This document shows, piece by piece, positions 54,101 to 63,970 of a stretch of 64,000 bases of DNA (positions within the stretch are counted from its first letter, which is position 1; the number at the start of each line of letters is the position of its first letter). This DNA is from Rhinopomastus cyanomelas. Lineage: Eukaryota; Chordata; Aves; Bucerotiformes; Rhinopomastidae. The position numbers and the translations under genes were made by a program. Where the stretch lies: positions 62,001 to 126,000 of the forward strand of contig VXBP01008913.1 of assembly GCA_013400115.1 (NCBI GenBank), given 5' to 3'. The notes under the pieces are model-generated. The model saw nothing but the letters and a program-made list of their open reading frames with translations. It made no database searches and had not been told where the DNA came from.

Positions 54101-54300
54101 AAGAATATCAATAGCAAAACTCATTCTCTTTCCTTTTTTTGCAAAATATGGGAGGAAACATCACCTATGAAATGTAATTGGATTAAATTTTATTTCTAGG
54201 CTACGTCTACTTCTTCCGTGGAACAACCCAATTCCAGTTTGATCCTCAGGCCAAGCGGGTTGTGGCAAAGTCGGACAGCATCAGCTGGTTTAATTGTTAA
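48200..54300 (+). CDS. MMP1: Interstitial collagenase, MMP1-like (10 exons)
   Basis: Secreted zinc collagenase. Exons: 48200-48304, 48878-49122, 49840-49988, 50105-50230, 50838-50999, 51109-51226, 52189-52322, 52464-52623, 53087-53187, 54200-54300; 466 aa. Signal peptide about 1-17. Cysteine switch PRCGVPDVG has Cys92. HELGHSLGLSH is at 218-228, the same numbering as human MMP1, followed by SMDPGALMNPSY. The collagenase residues Tyr210, Asp231 and Gly233 are present, but position 214 is Ile instead of the Arg special to human MMP1, and Asn237 follows the Met-turn Met. The DNSPFDGPNGQLAHAFQPG block and ELNFISLFWPKLP fit MMP1/MMP8; the C-terminal repeats (RSMDPGYPRKI, ISWFNC) fit MMP1 best. Hemopexin disulfide Cys280-Cys466. 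Exon 9 is one codon shorter than in the other genes. The exon 2 donor GTACCC is weak. It sits next to MMP27, the position of MMP8 in mammals, so co-orthology to MMP1 and MMP8 is possible. Confidence 0.93.
48370..48470 (+). mobile_element. Older CR1 LINE 3' end in MMP1-like intron 1
   Basis: GGGTTGACAGTTGGACTTGA through GATCCTGTCGTTCTGTGATT, partly rearranged. Confidence 0.65.
48612..48782 (+). mobile_element. CR1 LINE 3' end in MMP1-like intron 1
   Basis: TTGGAAGGGGCTGCCCACGG through GATGTTCTGTGGTTCTGC. Confidence 0.92.
49134..49350 (+). mobile_element. CR1 LINE 3' end directly after MMP1-like exon 2
   Basis: Starts about 11 bases inside intron 2 (AATCTGAGGAGGAACTTCTT) and ends CCCTAATGATTTTATGACTC. 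Confidence 0.9.
49508..49708 (+). mobile_element. CR1 3' ends with expanded octamer tail, MMP1-like intron 2
   Basis: 49508-49622 is a terminus followed by repeated CTATGATC/CTATGTTT octamers. 49628-49708 is a second, diverged end (GGTTGAACTAGATTACCCTT). Confidence 0.8.
50345..50680 (-). mobile_element. CR1 LINE 3' fragment in MMP1-like intron 4, interrupted
   Basis: 50345-50428 minus-strand end, a short plus-strand terminus (50433-50465, ACCCTTCCAATCTCCAGTGA), then minus-strand body 50466-50680 (CAGGTGGGTTTTAAATGTCT to ACACCCACCCTTCACATA). Confidence 0.85.
51049..51100. mobile_element. Palindromic CR1 tails in the 109-bp intron 5 of the MMP1-like gene
   Basis: A minus-strand terminus (ATCACAGAATCACAGAACAC) fused to a plus-strand terminus (TAATGATTCTATGGTTCC) within intron 51000-51108. 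The CR1-like tail reaches into the region that serves as the pyrimidine tract of exon 6. Confidence 0.7.
51456..51942 (-). mobile_element. CR1 LINE, long 3' fragment in MMP1-like intron 6
   Basis: 0.49 kb minus strand, ATCACAGAACATCAGGGACT through GGGGCCCAGAACTGGACACA. Confidence 0.93.
52727..52960 (-). repeat. CR1 3' end with three tandem termini, MMP1-like intron 8
   Basis: Termini repeat at a 50-bp period (CATTAGGGATTGG blocks at 52741, 52791, 52841). The third continues into the body to GTGGGTTTCAAACATC. Confidence 0.92.
53310..54085. mobile_element. Three-level nest of CR1 elements in MMP1-like intron 9
   Basis: An older minus-strand CR1 (53310-53612 and 53877-54085) is split by a younger minus-strand CR1 (53613-53690 and 53803-53876). 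That one is itself split by a plus-strand CR1 end (53691-53802, ATGGATGTGTTCCTTTGTGA to GATTCTATGATCC). Continuity of both outer elements across the gaps is clear. Confidence 0.88.
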
Positions 54301-54464
54301 TTGCAAAGGTTTTCCAATTGACACCACTTAGGTGCTGAATCTTTCAGCCCTTCCTGACCACCAGGTCAGAATGATTTCCGCCCAGGTTCTACAAGGGTCC
54401 AGCCTTGCCTGTTATTTATTGCAAAGCACGTGCTCGTCTGCACTTTATCACATTGAAGTTTCCT

Positions 54465-54470
54465 AATAAA
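54465..54470 (+). terminator. MMP1: Polyadenylation signal of the MMP1-like gene
   Basis: AATAAA 165 bases after the stop codon, followed by TTATGTTTGTTCTAGCGTTGTG, a typical U/GU-rich downstream element. Confidence 0.88.
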
Positions 54471-54531
54471 TTATGTTTGTTCTAGCGTTGTGGCCACGGA
54501 GTCTTATTTGCACTAATCACAGAAGCAGAGA

Positions 54532-54735
54532 ATCATTAGGGATTGGAAGGAACCTTCAGAGATCGTCCAGTCCAATCCCCCACCACAGCAGGATCCCCTA
54601 GATCCAGTCACATAGGAACACATCCAGGTGGGTTTTACATGTCTCCAGAGAAGGAAACTCCACAACCCCCTTGGGCAGCCCCTTCCAGTGCTCTGTCACC
54701 CTCACCGTGAGGAAGGTCCTTCTCACACATTCTGT
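54532..54735 (-). mobile_element. CR1 LINE 3' end
   Basis: AATCATTAGGGATTGGAAGG through CACCGTGAGGAAGGTCCTTC on the minus strand. Confidence 0.9.
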
Positions 54736-55185
54736 GTGGAGTCAGACCACATCAGTAACGTTCAACATCTACACTGTGTAAAGTACCTCGTGATCCTCAC
54801 TTCCTGTAGGAGCAAAACATGATCCAGAGAGCTTTTCACAGGCTGGACTAATCCACGGTGAAGGATTCAAACGACAGCAAACCATCCAAGCACACAGAAG
54901 GAAGGGTTTCCTGACACACTGGTGTCGTTCTCCTAACTCTCTCATCAAATCACGAGCTGCCAGGGCTTGTCGGAAGGACGGAACCCTTTGGCTCCCATGG
55001 CTGCTGGTGGGAGAGAAAGAGTGAAATCCCACAGCTTGTCACATGTTCTGTGAGTCCTGACACTTCCTTCACTCTGAATTGCTTAAGGCAGGAAATAATC
55101 GCGTCCCCTGCGGTTAATGTGGGTAGGCTGAAGGAACAGTTTTGTGAGAAAACAGCTCATAGACAGATCAGAGAGAGTGATACGG

Positions 55186-55815
55186 GTAGGTAGGTAGGTT
55201 AGATAGATTAGATTAGATAGATAGTTAGATAGGCAGGTAGGTAGACAGATAAGATAGAGGGATAGATAGATGGATGAGAGACAGAGAATAGAGGGATGGA
55301 TAAGACAGGAAGATAAGAGAGAGAGCTAAGATAGAGGGATAGGTGGATTGATTAGATAGAGGGATAGATGGATGAGAGAGAGAGGACAGAGGGATCGATG
55401 GATTGATAATATAGAGGGATAGAAAGATAGATGAGCGATAGACTTATTGATTGATTGATTGATAGATAAGATAGAGGGATAGATGGATAGATGAGAGAGA
55501 GAGAGATAGAATAGAGGGATGGATAAGACAGCTAGAAAGATAAGAGAGATAAGATAGAGGGATAGGTGGATGGATGAGAGAGAGAGATAGAATAGAGGGA
55601 TGGATAAGACAGCTAGAAAGATAAGAGAGATAAGATAGAGGGATAGGTGGATTGATAAGATAGAGGGATAGATGGATGGATGAGAGAGAGAGATATAAGA
55701 TAGATGAATAAGATAGAGGGGTAGAAAGATAGATGAAAGACAGATGATAGATGGATGGATGGATAGATAGATAAATAGATGGATAGACAGACAGACAGAT
55801 GGACAGGTAGAAGGT
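55186..55815. repeat. GATA/GAGA-type microsatellite with 81-bp higher-order repeat
   Basis: About 630 bp of GATA, GGAT, GAGA and GGTA tetramers. Inside it a complex segment starting GATAGAATAGAGGGATGGAT recurs with an 81-bp period (55505 and 55586). Long minus-strand frames of Leu/Ile/Ser over this stretch are artefacts of the repeat. Confidence 0.95.
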
Positions 55816-56188
55816 AGGTAGGTCGGCCAGATAAACACAGGCAGAGACCCAAGAATATTCACAGCCCTTAGGCTGAATTTCTAGGACAAAGTCTTCTCCA
55901 TGTCTGCGCCTCTCGGATGCCAGCGGAGCAATTTGAGGAGAACACCCCATTTAGAAGAGTTGCAGGGAAGAGGTGGGCAGTGGTTTGGGGTTTTACCCAC
56001 TTTCCAAAACACCCAGCCTCATCCAGAGCACAGCGACTGCAGCGGAGTGCGCGCCTTGCAGCGCCGGCTGAGCAGCGCGGGAGCGCCCCAGCGCCGACTC
56101 CAGATGCCTGTGGCACGGGATGGGTCCAATTAAGGGCTGTTGTGTCAGCCAGCAGAGTTTCACAGGACGTGTGGAGCACAATAAACTC

Positions 56189-56224
56189 TGAGTCAGGTCA
56201 GAAAGCACCACAGGAGCATAAAAA
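56189..56224 (+). promoter_or_regulatory. MMP27: MMP27 promoter: AP-1 and TATA-like box
   Basis: A consensus AP-1 TGAGTCA (56189-56195) lies 21 bp upstream of CATAAAAA (56217-56224), 62 bp before the ATG. The TATA-to-ATG distance matches the other three genes (61-73 bp). A possible ETS core (AGGACGT, 56164-56170) lies further up. Confidence 0.65.
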
Positions 56225-56278
56225 CTGCGGCGGAACAGAGGATGCACAGGGAGCGACTGCTCTCCCGCCAGCACAGAG

Positions 56279-59200
56279 ATGGAAGTGGGAATGAAGGATC
56301 TTTCCCTTTCCCTTCTAATATGTGCAGCTGCTTCGAACGCTCTTCCCGTCCACCCGGAGAAAGGCGACGGAGACGGCGCCGCAGAGCTTGTGCAGGTAGT
56401 GCTGTCTGCGCGTGAGATGCACTGAGACCTCCCTTTCGATGCGCTCCAGGTGTCTACTGTCCTTCTGAGACCACCCAACAGCACAGACCTCCTGCTGTCC
56501 TCTCCTGAGGCAGGGTAACCTTGTCCCCTGGAAACGACAAGTGAATAGGAGCCGGGGGAATGTCCTCTGCTTGGCAGCTGTTGTGGTCCAAAGTTGCAGG
56601 CAGAAGGTTTTGGAAAGGGTGGGTGTCAGGAGGGAGAGGGGGAGGCAGCCACTGCTGAGACTTGGTCTAGGTGACCCTACTCTGGGAGTGCGGTAGAGCA
56701 ACGAGGATGATGAAGGGAGGGGAGCATCTCCCTGATGAGGAAAGGCTGAGGGAGCTGGGGCTCTTGAGCTTGGAGAAGAGGACACTGAGGGGTGACCTCA
56801 TTAATATAATTGATAGATGTGTTAGGGGTGGGTGTCAGGAGGATGGAGCCAGACTCTGCTCAGGGGCATCTAATGATAGGACAAAGGGCAGTGGGTGTGA
56901 GCTGGAGCAGAGGAGGTTCCACATCAATATGAGAAGGACCTTCTTTACAGTGAGGGTGACCGCGCATTGGAAGGAGCTGCCCAGGGAGGTTGTGGAGTCT
57001 CCTTCTCTGGAGATATTTAAGACCCACCTGGACATGTTCCTGTGCCACTTGGTCTGGGTGATCCTGCTGTGGTGAGGGGACTGGACTAGATGATCTTTCA
57101 AGGTCCCTTCCAATCCCTGATGCTCTGTGATTCTGTGTGACCCTGCCAACTGCCACAGCATCTCCTGGCAGCATCAGCAATGCCCAAGGAGCAGGAGGGA
57201 CACAGTCAGAGCTGTGACACGTGGGAGCTGGGACTGAGCTCTTAGCACAGTCTTACAGCTGCTAGCAAAGGACATGAACAACCTCACTCCTAAGCAATTT
57301 GTTTCAGAAACAGATGGAAACTTGAAATGTCTTTGTGTTCTGCTCTTCCACTCAGAACTATTTAAACAAATTCTACGCTCTTGAGCCAGATCCAAGCCAG
57401 CTTGGCTGGAAAACAAAGGCTGAGTTCACGGCCGAGAAGCTGCAGCAAATGCAACAATTTTTTGGCTTGAAAGTGACGGGAAAAGCAGATGCTGAGACAG
57501 TGGAGACGATGAAGAAGCCCAGGTGTGGAGCTCCTGATGTGGGTTTCTACGGCGTTACCCTGCCAGGATGGAGAAAGAACAAGCTGACATACAGGTAGTG
57601 ATTCTGCTCTCCTTCTGCGTTGGAAGTTGGGGTTCGTGGGTGTCTGTGTTTGTTCCAGTTAAACCTTCACTCCTGCAGCAATTGTTTCTAACTGGGAATG
57701 AGGAAGGGTTTTCTCTTTCCCCAGCTGTCAGCTCTGCGTGTTCCTGGGAAGGATTTATGAGGGTATTTTACATCCCATAGTCACAGAATCACAGAACATT
57801 AGGGGTGGGACCTCAGAAGACCATCCAGTCCAATCCCCTGCCAAAGCAGGGTCACCTAGATCGAGTCACACAGGAACACATCCAGGTGGGTTTCAAATGT
57901 CTCCAGAGAAGGAGACTCCACAACCCCCCTGGGCAGCCCCTGCCAGTCACCCTCACTGTGAATGCTCTGGCTTGGAAGGCAACCTGAAGATCACCTAGTT
58001 CCAACCCCCTGCCATGGGCAGGGACACTTCCCACTAGACCAGGATGGCCAGAGGCCCATCCAAGCTGGCCTTGAACACTTGAACCCACAACCTGCCTGTT
58101 GAGTCAGACGTAGTCTAATTTGCAGGAACCCCAGGTACCAGTACGGGTTGGGGACTGACCTGTTGGAGACCAGTGTAGGAGAAAGGGACCTGGGGGTCCT
58201 GCTGGACAGCAGGATGGCCATGGGCCAGCAATGTGCTCTTGTGGCCAAGAAGGCCAACAGCATCCTGGGGTGGATCAGAAGTGGAGTGGTTAGCAGATAA
58301 AGAGAGGTTCTCCCCACTGTCTACTCTGCCCTGATGAGACCACATCTGGAGTCTTGTGTCCAGTTCTGGGTCCCTCAGTTCCACAAGGAGACGGAGCTGC
58401 TGGAGAGAGCCCAGTGCAGAGCCACAGAGATGGTGATGGAGGGGAGCATCTCCCTGCTGAAGAAAGGCTGAGGGAGCTGGAGCTCTTCAGTTTGGAGAAT
58501 AGGAGACTGAGGGATGACCTCATTAATGTCTATAAATATGTGAAGGGTGGGTGTCAGGAGGATGGAGCCAGGCTCTGCTCAGGGGCATCTGGTGATAGGA
58601 CAAAGGGTGTGAGCTGGAACAGAGGAGGTTCCACATCAATATGAGAAAGAAAGAGCTGCCCAGCGGACTTGTGGAGTCTCCTTCTCTGGAGACATTTACA
58701 GCCCCCCAGGACACGTTCCTGTGTGATTTGGTGTAGGTGATCCTGCTGTGGCAGCGGGAGTGGAGTGGATGATCTTTCGAGGCCCCTTCCAATCCCTAAT
58801 GTTCTGTGACTCTGTGGTCACTCCTGGCAAACACTCTGCAAGTCAAGGAGAAATATCAGTTGCAGACTGCACAAGCCTAGTCATCCCCAACTTTGAGCAG
58901 TTCAGTAGACACAGAACCCTCAGGAGGAATCTTCCCTTGAGCTCCAGAGTCAACCTTCTGACTAAGGGCCACCTTGAGGGAAACTGAAGTTATTCTTCTG
59001 GAAAGTCCATGCTGGGCAGTGATCATGTTCCTCAAACTAACTGAGTCCAGGATGGACCTTGGGATTCGTTGGGTCACGGGTTAAGTTGCTGCTTATGCAC
59101 CTCTGTTCATCGTCTTCCAACACTGGAGGGATTCTTTCTGCAAACACCAAGCGCTGTCGCTTGAACCCTCGCTGCAGGGTTGTGAACCACACACCAGACA

Positions 59201-62200
59201 TGAGCGAAGAGGATGTGGATAGAGCAATCCAGAAGGCTCTGCACGTGTGGAGCTCTGTCACCCCCCTGATCTTCACTCGTGTTCATGAGGGAACAGCAGA
59301 TATAATGATTGCCTTCGAGACCAAAGGTACGTGCTGGTTGTCCACCAGTGACAAGATCGAGGCAAAGCTCTTCCAGTGGGCATCACATAACCTCAGTGTT
59401 GTTTGAACATCGTGTTATTTAGTTCATGGACGTTGCCCTCGCTCTTTTGATGGCCCTCTTGGTGTCCTCGCTCACGCTTTTCCACCTGGCAACGGCTTTG
59501 GAGGTGATGTGCACTTTGATGAGGATGAAGATTGGACCACAGGCTCAGCTGGTAGGTGCAACGATGGTTCTGAGGTCTTACACAGATTCTGTTGAAGTGG
59601 AGGGGTAGACTGAGATGAAGCACAGCTACCCAGTTCTGAGCCCCTCAGCTTCAGAAGGACCCAGAGCTGCTGGAGAGAGTCCAGTGAGAGCCACAGAGAT
59701 GGTGATGGAGGGGAGCATCTCCCTGATGAGGAAAGGCTGAGGGAGCTGAGTCTTTGGAGCTTGGAGAAGAGGAGACTGAGGGGTGACCTCATGAATGTCC
59801 ATAAATAGGTGAGGGGTGGGTGTCAGGAGGATGGGGCCAGGCTCTGCTCAGTGGCACCCTATGACAGGACAAGGGGCAGTGGGTGTCAGCTGGAACAGAG
59901 GAGGTTCCACATCAATGTGAGAGGGAACTTCTTCCCAGTGAGGATGACAGAGCCCTGGAAAGGGCTGCCCAGGAGAGGTTGTGGAGTCTCCTTCTCTGGA
60001 GACATTTAAAACCCACCTGGACATGTTCCTGTGCGACTTGGTCTAGGTGATCCTGCTGTGGTGAGGGGACTGGACTGGATGATCTTTTAAGGTCCCTTCC
60101 AATCCTCATGTTCTGTGATTCTGTCATTTAGACCCCTACATCCCTCAGTTTTTGGGAGGTAAATCTGCAGCAGGAGAATCAAGGTCACGCTGCAAGAAAA
60201 GAAAGGGGCTAAGAAACAGGAAGATGCTGTAAGAGCCTTGAGTAAGAGGAGGTGCCAGTCCCTCGAGGAAGCCTAAGGGGTGGATGGGTCACACGAATCA
60301 CTTGCAAAGGTCTCCCCACACTGGGACCCATGGGTCAACCCGAATTTTGCTGCTGAGGTCAACCTGAATGTTTGCTGCTGAGGACCAGCTGCAGAGCTGC
60401 AGGAGCCAGGCACTGCAGAACTTGTTGGAGAGCTCAGAGGACTTGTGACAGGGGACGGCTGGAAACACTGGAAAAATCGAGGCTTTGGGTGTTGGTTTGA
60501 GGAATGGCTATTTTGGCTTCAGGCAGCCTTTCTTGGGCAATCAGTGACCAGTCAGCGCCCTGCTTGGCCACGGGCTTGTGAGTCTGTTGAAATCCCTGGC
60601 TCCTGGTCTGCAGAGCAGATGGTCGTTGGCCCCGGAGCCAGAGAGGCACCGGCTCGGAGGGATGCGCCTTGAAGGAAATTCCATCTCTGTCTATTCACTG
60701 TGTTAACAGATGTCACTGGGAACAAGCAAAACGTTTGAAATCTGTGTTTTCTTCTGCAAGGCTGTAAAAAACATCACGAGCTTTAAAGTCCTGATGGTCA
60801 ACCTGTGGCTGGTTCTACTGGAATTGTGACTGTCCTCGTCTAGTCACAGAACCACAGAACATTAGGGATTAGAAGGGACCTCGAAAGATCATCCAGTCCA
60901 ATCCCTTTGCCACAGCAGGATCACCTAGGTCTAGTCACACAGGAACATGTCTAGGAGGGTTTAAAACATCTCCAGAGAAGGAGACTACACCAGTCCCCTG
61001 GGCAGTCCCTTCAAGGGCTCTGTCACCCTCATCATGAAGAAGTTCCTTCTCATATTGACATGGAACCTCCTCTGTTCCAGCTGACACCCACTGCCCCTTG
61101 TCCTATCATTAGATGACACTGAGCAGAGGCTGTCTCCATCCTCCTAACTCCCACTCTTCACATATTTATAGACATTCATGAGGTCACCCCTCAGTCTCCT
61201 TTTCTCCAAGCTCAAGAGACCCAGCTCCCTCAGCCTGTTGTAGGAAGGAAGGTGACACAAACAGTGACACTTGGGTACCCCACAGAATCACAGAGCATTC
61301 AGGATTGGAAGGGACCTTGAAAGATCATCCAGTCCAAACCCCCAGTCACAGCAGGGTCACCCAAACCAAGTCGCACAGGAACATGTCCAGGTGGGTTTTA
61401 AACATCTCCAGAGAAGGAGACTCCACAACCTCAAGTGAGCAGAGTGTATTCACAGACTGACAGAACATTAGGGACTGGAAGGGACCTCGAAGGATCATCC
61501 TGTCCTAACCTTGCCCTGGAGAGCTGTTAGTTTGATCTGACTCACTACCTAATTGGTTCCAGCTCAGCCAGGAAACCCTGCCAAGACACTCCCCAGAGCT
61601 GCACCCACACTCACCCCCAGACATCTACTCATGCCACACGCATTCTTTTAGTAGCCAGCAGAAACAACACCAAGAAAGAGAGCCAGAAGTTACTTCCTTC
61701 CAGTGGGGTGAAAAGCACAACCTTATCCTACTTAAAAAACACGTTGACATACATGAGTGTCCTCGTCACCATCAACACCCTTCACACAGATTGTCCCCGT
61801 GAGGTAGCCCTGCTGTGTTCACAACATCCACTTGCAGACCTGAGCAGGGACCCATCTCTACATCCATTGCTTTTCAGGGTTCAACTTGTTCCTCGTTGCC
61901 GCTCACGAGCTTGGCCATGCCCTGGGGCTCTCCCACTCCAGAGACCAGCGGGCGCTGATGTTCCCTAACTACGCCTACGTGCGCCCCAGCGACTTCCCTC
62001 TCTCTGCAGATGACATAAGGGCCATTCGGTCCATTTACGGTGAGTCCAGCCCGCGCCCCAAACCAGGCGGCCGCAGGAAGGGAATCACTTACTTCACAAA
62101 GTTTCACTAGAAAATGTAGTTGCCCTGGGCTATCAAAATGTCATTTATGTGTGAAAACCTGAATGTTTCTACAAAGCTGGCATGTTCTTTCCGGGCGTCT

Positions 62201-63970
62201 CCCTTAGGACCTCCACCACGTGCTCCAGACGGAAGGCCGGCCACCCCCACCCCACCTAGTGCCTGTGGGGCCCAAATGTCGTTTGATGCTGTAACCACGC
62301 TCCGTCGAGAAGTGGTTTTTCTGAAGGGCAGGTAAAGGTTTGTCTCTGTGAGGTTTGTTCTCTCTTGGTTCCTACAAAGACTGAGCACTCTGGTTGCTCA
62401 CATGATTGTCATAGAATCATAGAGTCCTTCAGGTTGGAAAGGACCCTTGGGATCATCAAGTCCAACCATCACAGAATCGTACAGGACCACAGAATCCTTC
62501 AGGTTGGAAAAGATCCTTGGGGTCATTGGAACCTCTTCCCAGTGAGGATGACAGAGCCCTAGAACAGGCTTCCCAGGAGGTTGTGGAGTCTCCTTCTCTG
62601 GAGACGTTTAAAACCCACCTGGACGTGTTCCTGTGTGACTGGGTCTGGGTGGTCCTGCTGTGGTGGGGGGATTGGGCTACAAACTGAGGGCAGTGTTTTC
62701 CTTTCTGATGCATTTCTGGCCCAGGTAGCTCAACTGAGAAGGAAGAACTTCCAAGCCACAATGCTGCTCCAATTCTGGGGCACAAAAAGAGATGCCTGTG
62801 GTTTGTTACTCACTGAGATAACTGTTCCACGTTTGAATTAGGCACTTATGGAGAGTCTACCCTGACAGCTCAGAAGTTGAACGCGAGTTAGTTTCTACCT
62901 TCTGGCCAACTCTGCCACCTGGCATTGAAGCTGCGTATGAGAACACGAAGGATCAGATCTTGTTTTTCAAAGGTGAAGTCTGAGGTTTCTTGACATTTTT
63001 CTCTTCTTTAATTCTGTGGGAATCACAGAATCACTCTGGTTGGGAAAGACCCCTGGGATCGTCAAGTCCAACCATCTACCCAACAAGTTCACCCCTAAAC
63101 CACATCCCTCAACACCTCATCCAAACAATCCCTAAACACACCCAGAGATGGCAACTCAACCACCTCCCTGGGTAGCCCATTCCAGTGCTGACCACCCTTG
63201 CTGCGAAAAAATTCTTCCTAATATCAAGTCTAAACCTCCCCTGTTGTAGCTTGAACCCCTTCCCTCTTGTTTTATCACTAATTGCTTGTGAGAGGAGACC
63301 AGCACCAACCTCTCCACAACATCCTTTCAGGTAGTTGTAGAGAGTGATGAGGTCTCCTCTCAGCCTCCTCTTCTTCAAACTAAAGAGCCCCAGCTCTTTC
63401 AATCTCTCCTCATCAAATTCATTCCCCAGGCCCTTCCCCAGCTCAGTTGCCCTCCTCTGCACCTGCTCCAGCACCTTCACATCTCTCTTGTATTGAGGTG
63501 CCCAAAACTGGACCCAATACTCAAGATGTGACCTCACCAGTGCCGAGTACAGGGGGGATCATTGCCTCCCTACTCCTGCTAGCCACACTATTTCTAATAC
63601 AAGCCAGGGTGCCATTGGCCATCTTGGCCACCTGGGAAGATGAGAGGAAGGCCAGGTAGCCATATCTGTATAAAACTCAGCTTTTTAATGCCTATTTTTA
63701 AAAAGTAGGACTTTCATCCTAGATTTCATGAGAACCTGCGCTGCAGGTTTCCTTCAGTGTCTTAAAATCACTGAAGCAGCCAAAATGCTCCTGATTTTAT
63801 TTGTCCACAGGCAATAAATTCTGGGTTATCAGTGGACATCAGGTGTTGCCCGGTTACCCAAAGGACATCCACGCTCTGGGCTTCCCTAGAGGCGTCAAGA
63901 AGATTGATGCAGCTGTTTGTGACAGAAACACGGGGAAGACGGACCTTTTCGTGGGTAAAAGGTACTGGAG
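56279..63970 (+). CDS. MMP27: Matrix metalloproteinase-27 (CMMP type), partial: exons 1-8 of 10
   Basis: Exons: 56279-56395, 57356-57594, 59178-59326, 59423-59551, 61878-62039, 62208-62331, 62842-62972, 63811-63970. All are in phase; 403 complete codons, with the last two hemopexin exons beyond the window. Signal peptide about 1-21 (an in-frame ATG at 56291 is an alternative start). Cysteine switch PRCGAPDVG with Cys96. HELGHALGLSH at 221-231 and Met-turn ALMFP. The catalytic domain has VHGRCPRSFDGPLG with an extra Cys173, the signature that distinguishes MMP27 and the chicken CMMP. The hinge GPPPRAPDG is short, and the hemopexin blades contain PGIEAAYENTKDQI and KKIDAAVCD. Human MMP27 has the same GRCPR block and exon layout. 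Mammalian MMP27 ends in a C-terminal extension used for ER/membrane retention; this cannot be checked here. Confidence 0.95.
56693..57140 (+). mobile_element. CR1 LINE 3' fragment in MMP27 intron 1
   Basis: AGAGCAACGAGGATGATGAA through TGATGCTCTGTGATTCTGTG, 0.45 kb. Confidence 0.92.
57782..57962 (-). mobile_element. CR1 LINE 3' end in MMP27 intron 2
   Basis: CACAGAATCACAGAACATTA through CCAGTCACCCTCACTGTGAA on the minus strand. Confidence 0.9.
57966..58097 (-). mobile_element. Classic CR1 LINE 3' end of a third subfamily, MMP27 intron 2
   Basis: CTAGTTCCAACCCCCTGCCA, TCCAAGCTGGCCTTGAACAC: the sequence of the older, widespread avian CR1 ends. Confidence 0.85.
58128..58818 (+). mobile_element. 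CR1 LINE, long ORF2/3' fragment in MMP27 intron 2
   Basis: 0.69 kb from CCCAGGTACCAGTACGGGTT (RT C-terminal coding) to AATGTTCTGTGACTCTGTGG, with frameshifts. Confidence 0.92.
59627..60127 (+). mobile_element. CR1 LINE 3' fragment in MMP27 intron 4
   Basis: 0.5 kb, ACCCAGTTCTGAGCCCCTCA through CATGTTCTGTGATTCTGTCA. Confidence 0.93.
60130..60835. other. Unique part of MMP27 intron 4, nothing recognised
   Basis: About 700 bp free of CR1. A 75-codon frame at 60445-60672 is Trp-rich but has no recognisable family, splice context or neighbouring exon. Confidence 0.6.
60842..61240 (-). mobile_element. CR1 LINE 3' fragment in MMP27 intron 4
   Basis: CACAGAACCACAGAACATTA through AGACCCAGCTCCCTCAGCCT on the minus strand. 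Confidence 0.93.
61282..61505 (-). mobile_element. Two CR1 LINE 3' ends in MMP27 intron 4
   Basis: 61282-61433 (CACAGAATCACAGAGCATTC) and 61455-61505 (CTGACAGAACATTAGGGACT), same orientation. Confidence 0.88.
62410..62682. mobile_element. CR1 cluster in MMP27 intron 6
   Basis: Two short older-subfamily minus-strand ends (62410-62470 and 62470-62527, CCTTCAGGTTGGAAAGGACC) followed without spacer by a plus-strand young CR1 body (62528-62682). Confidence 0.82.
63025..63656 (-). mobile_element. Older CR1 LINE, long 3' fragment in MMP27 intron 7
   Basis: 0.63 kb minus strand: CAGAATCACTCTGGTTGGGA, TTGTTTTATCACTAATTGCT, GGTGCCCAAAACTGGACCCA, CAAGCCAGGGTGCCATTGGC. The best preserved copy of the older subfamily in the window. 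Confidence 0.9.

Larger units (their letters stand above)
54490..56160. other. Intergenic region between the MMP1-like gene and MMP27
   Basis: Only about 2 kb separates the stop of the MMP1-like gene from the MMP27 start. It contains a CR1 end, about 450 bp of anonymous sequence (54736-55180), a long GATA-type array and then CpG-richer DNA (56030-56120). Confidence 0.7.

Noticed and set aside
48200..54300. Assignment of the collagenase gene as MMP8
   Set aside because: Position next to MMP27 fits MMP8, and some blocks (DNSPFDGPNG, FQPGQGIGGD) match it. The last hemopexin repeats and the length to the final Cys fit MMP1 better. MMP8 co-orthology is kept as a possibility.
55326..55950. Long minus-strand frames rich in Leu, Ile, Ser and His
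   Set aside because: They are direct translations of the GATA/GAGA microsatellite.
60445..60672. Trp-rich 75-codon frame in MMP27 intron 4
   Set aside because: No family, no splice sites in phase with MMP27, and a single isolated frame.
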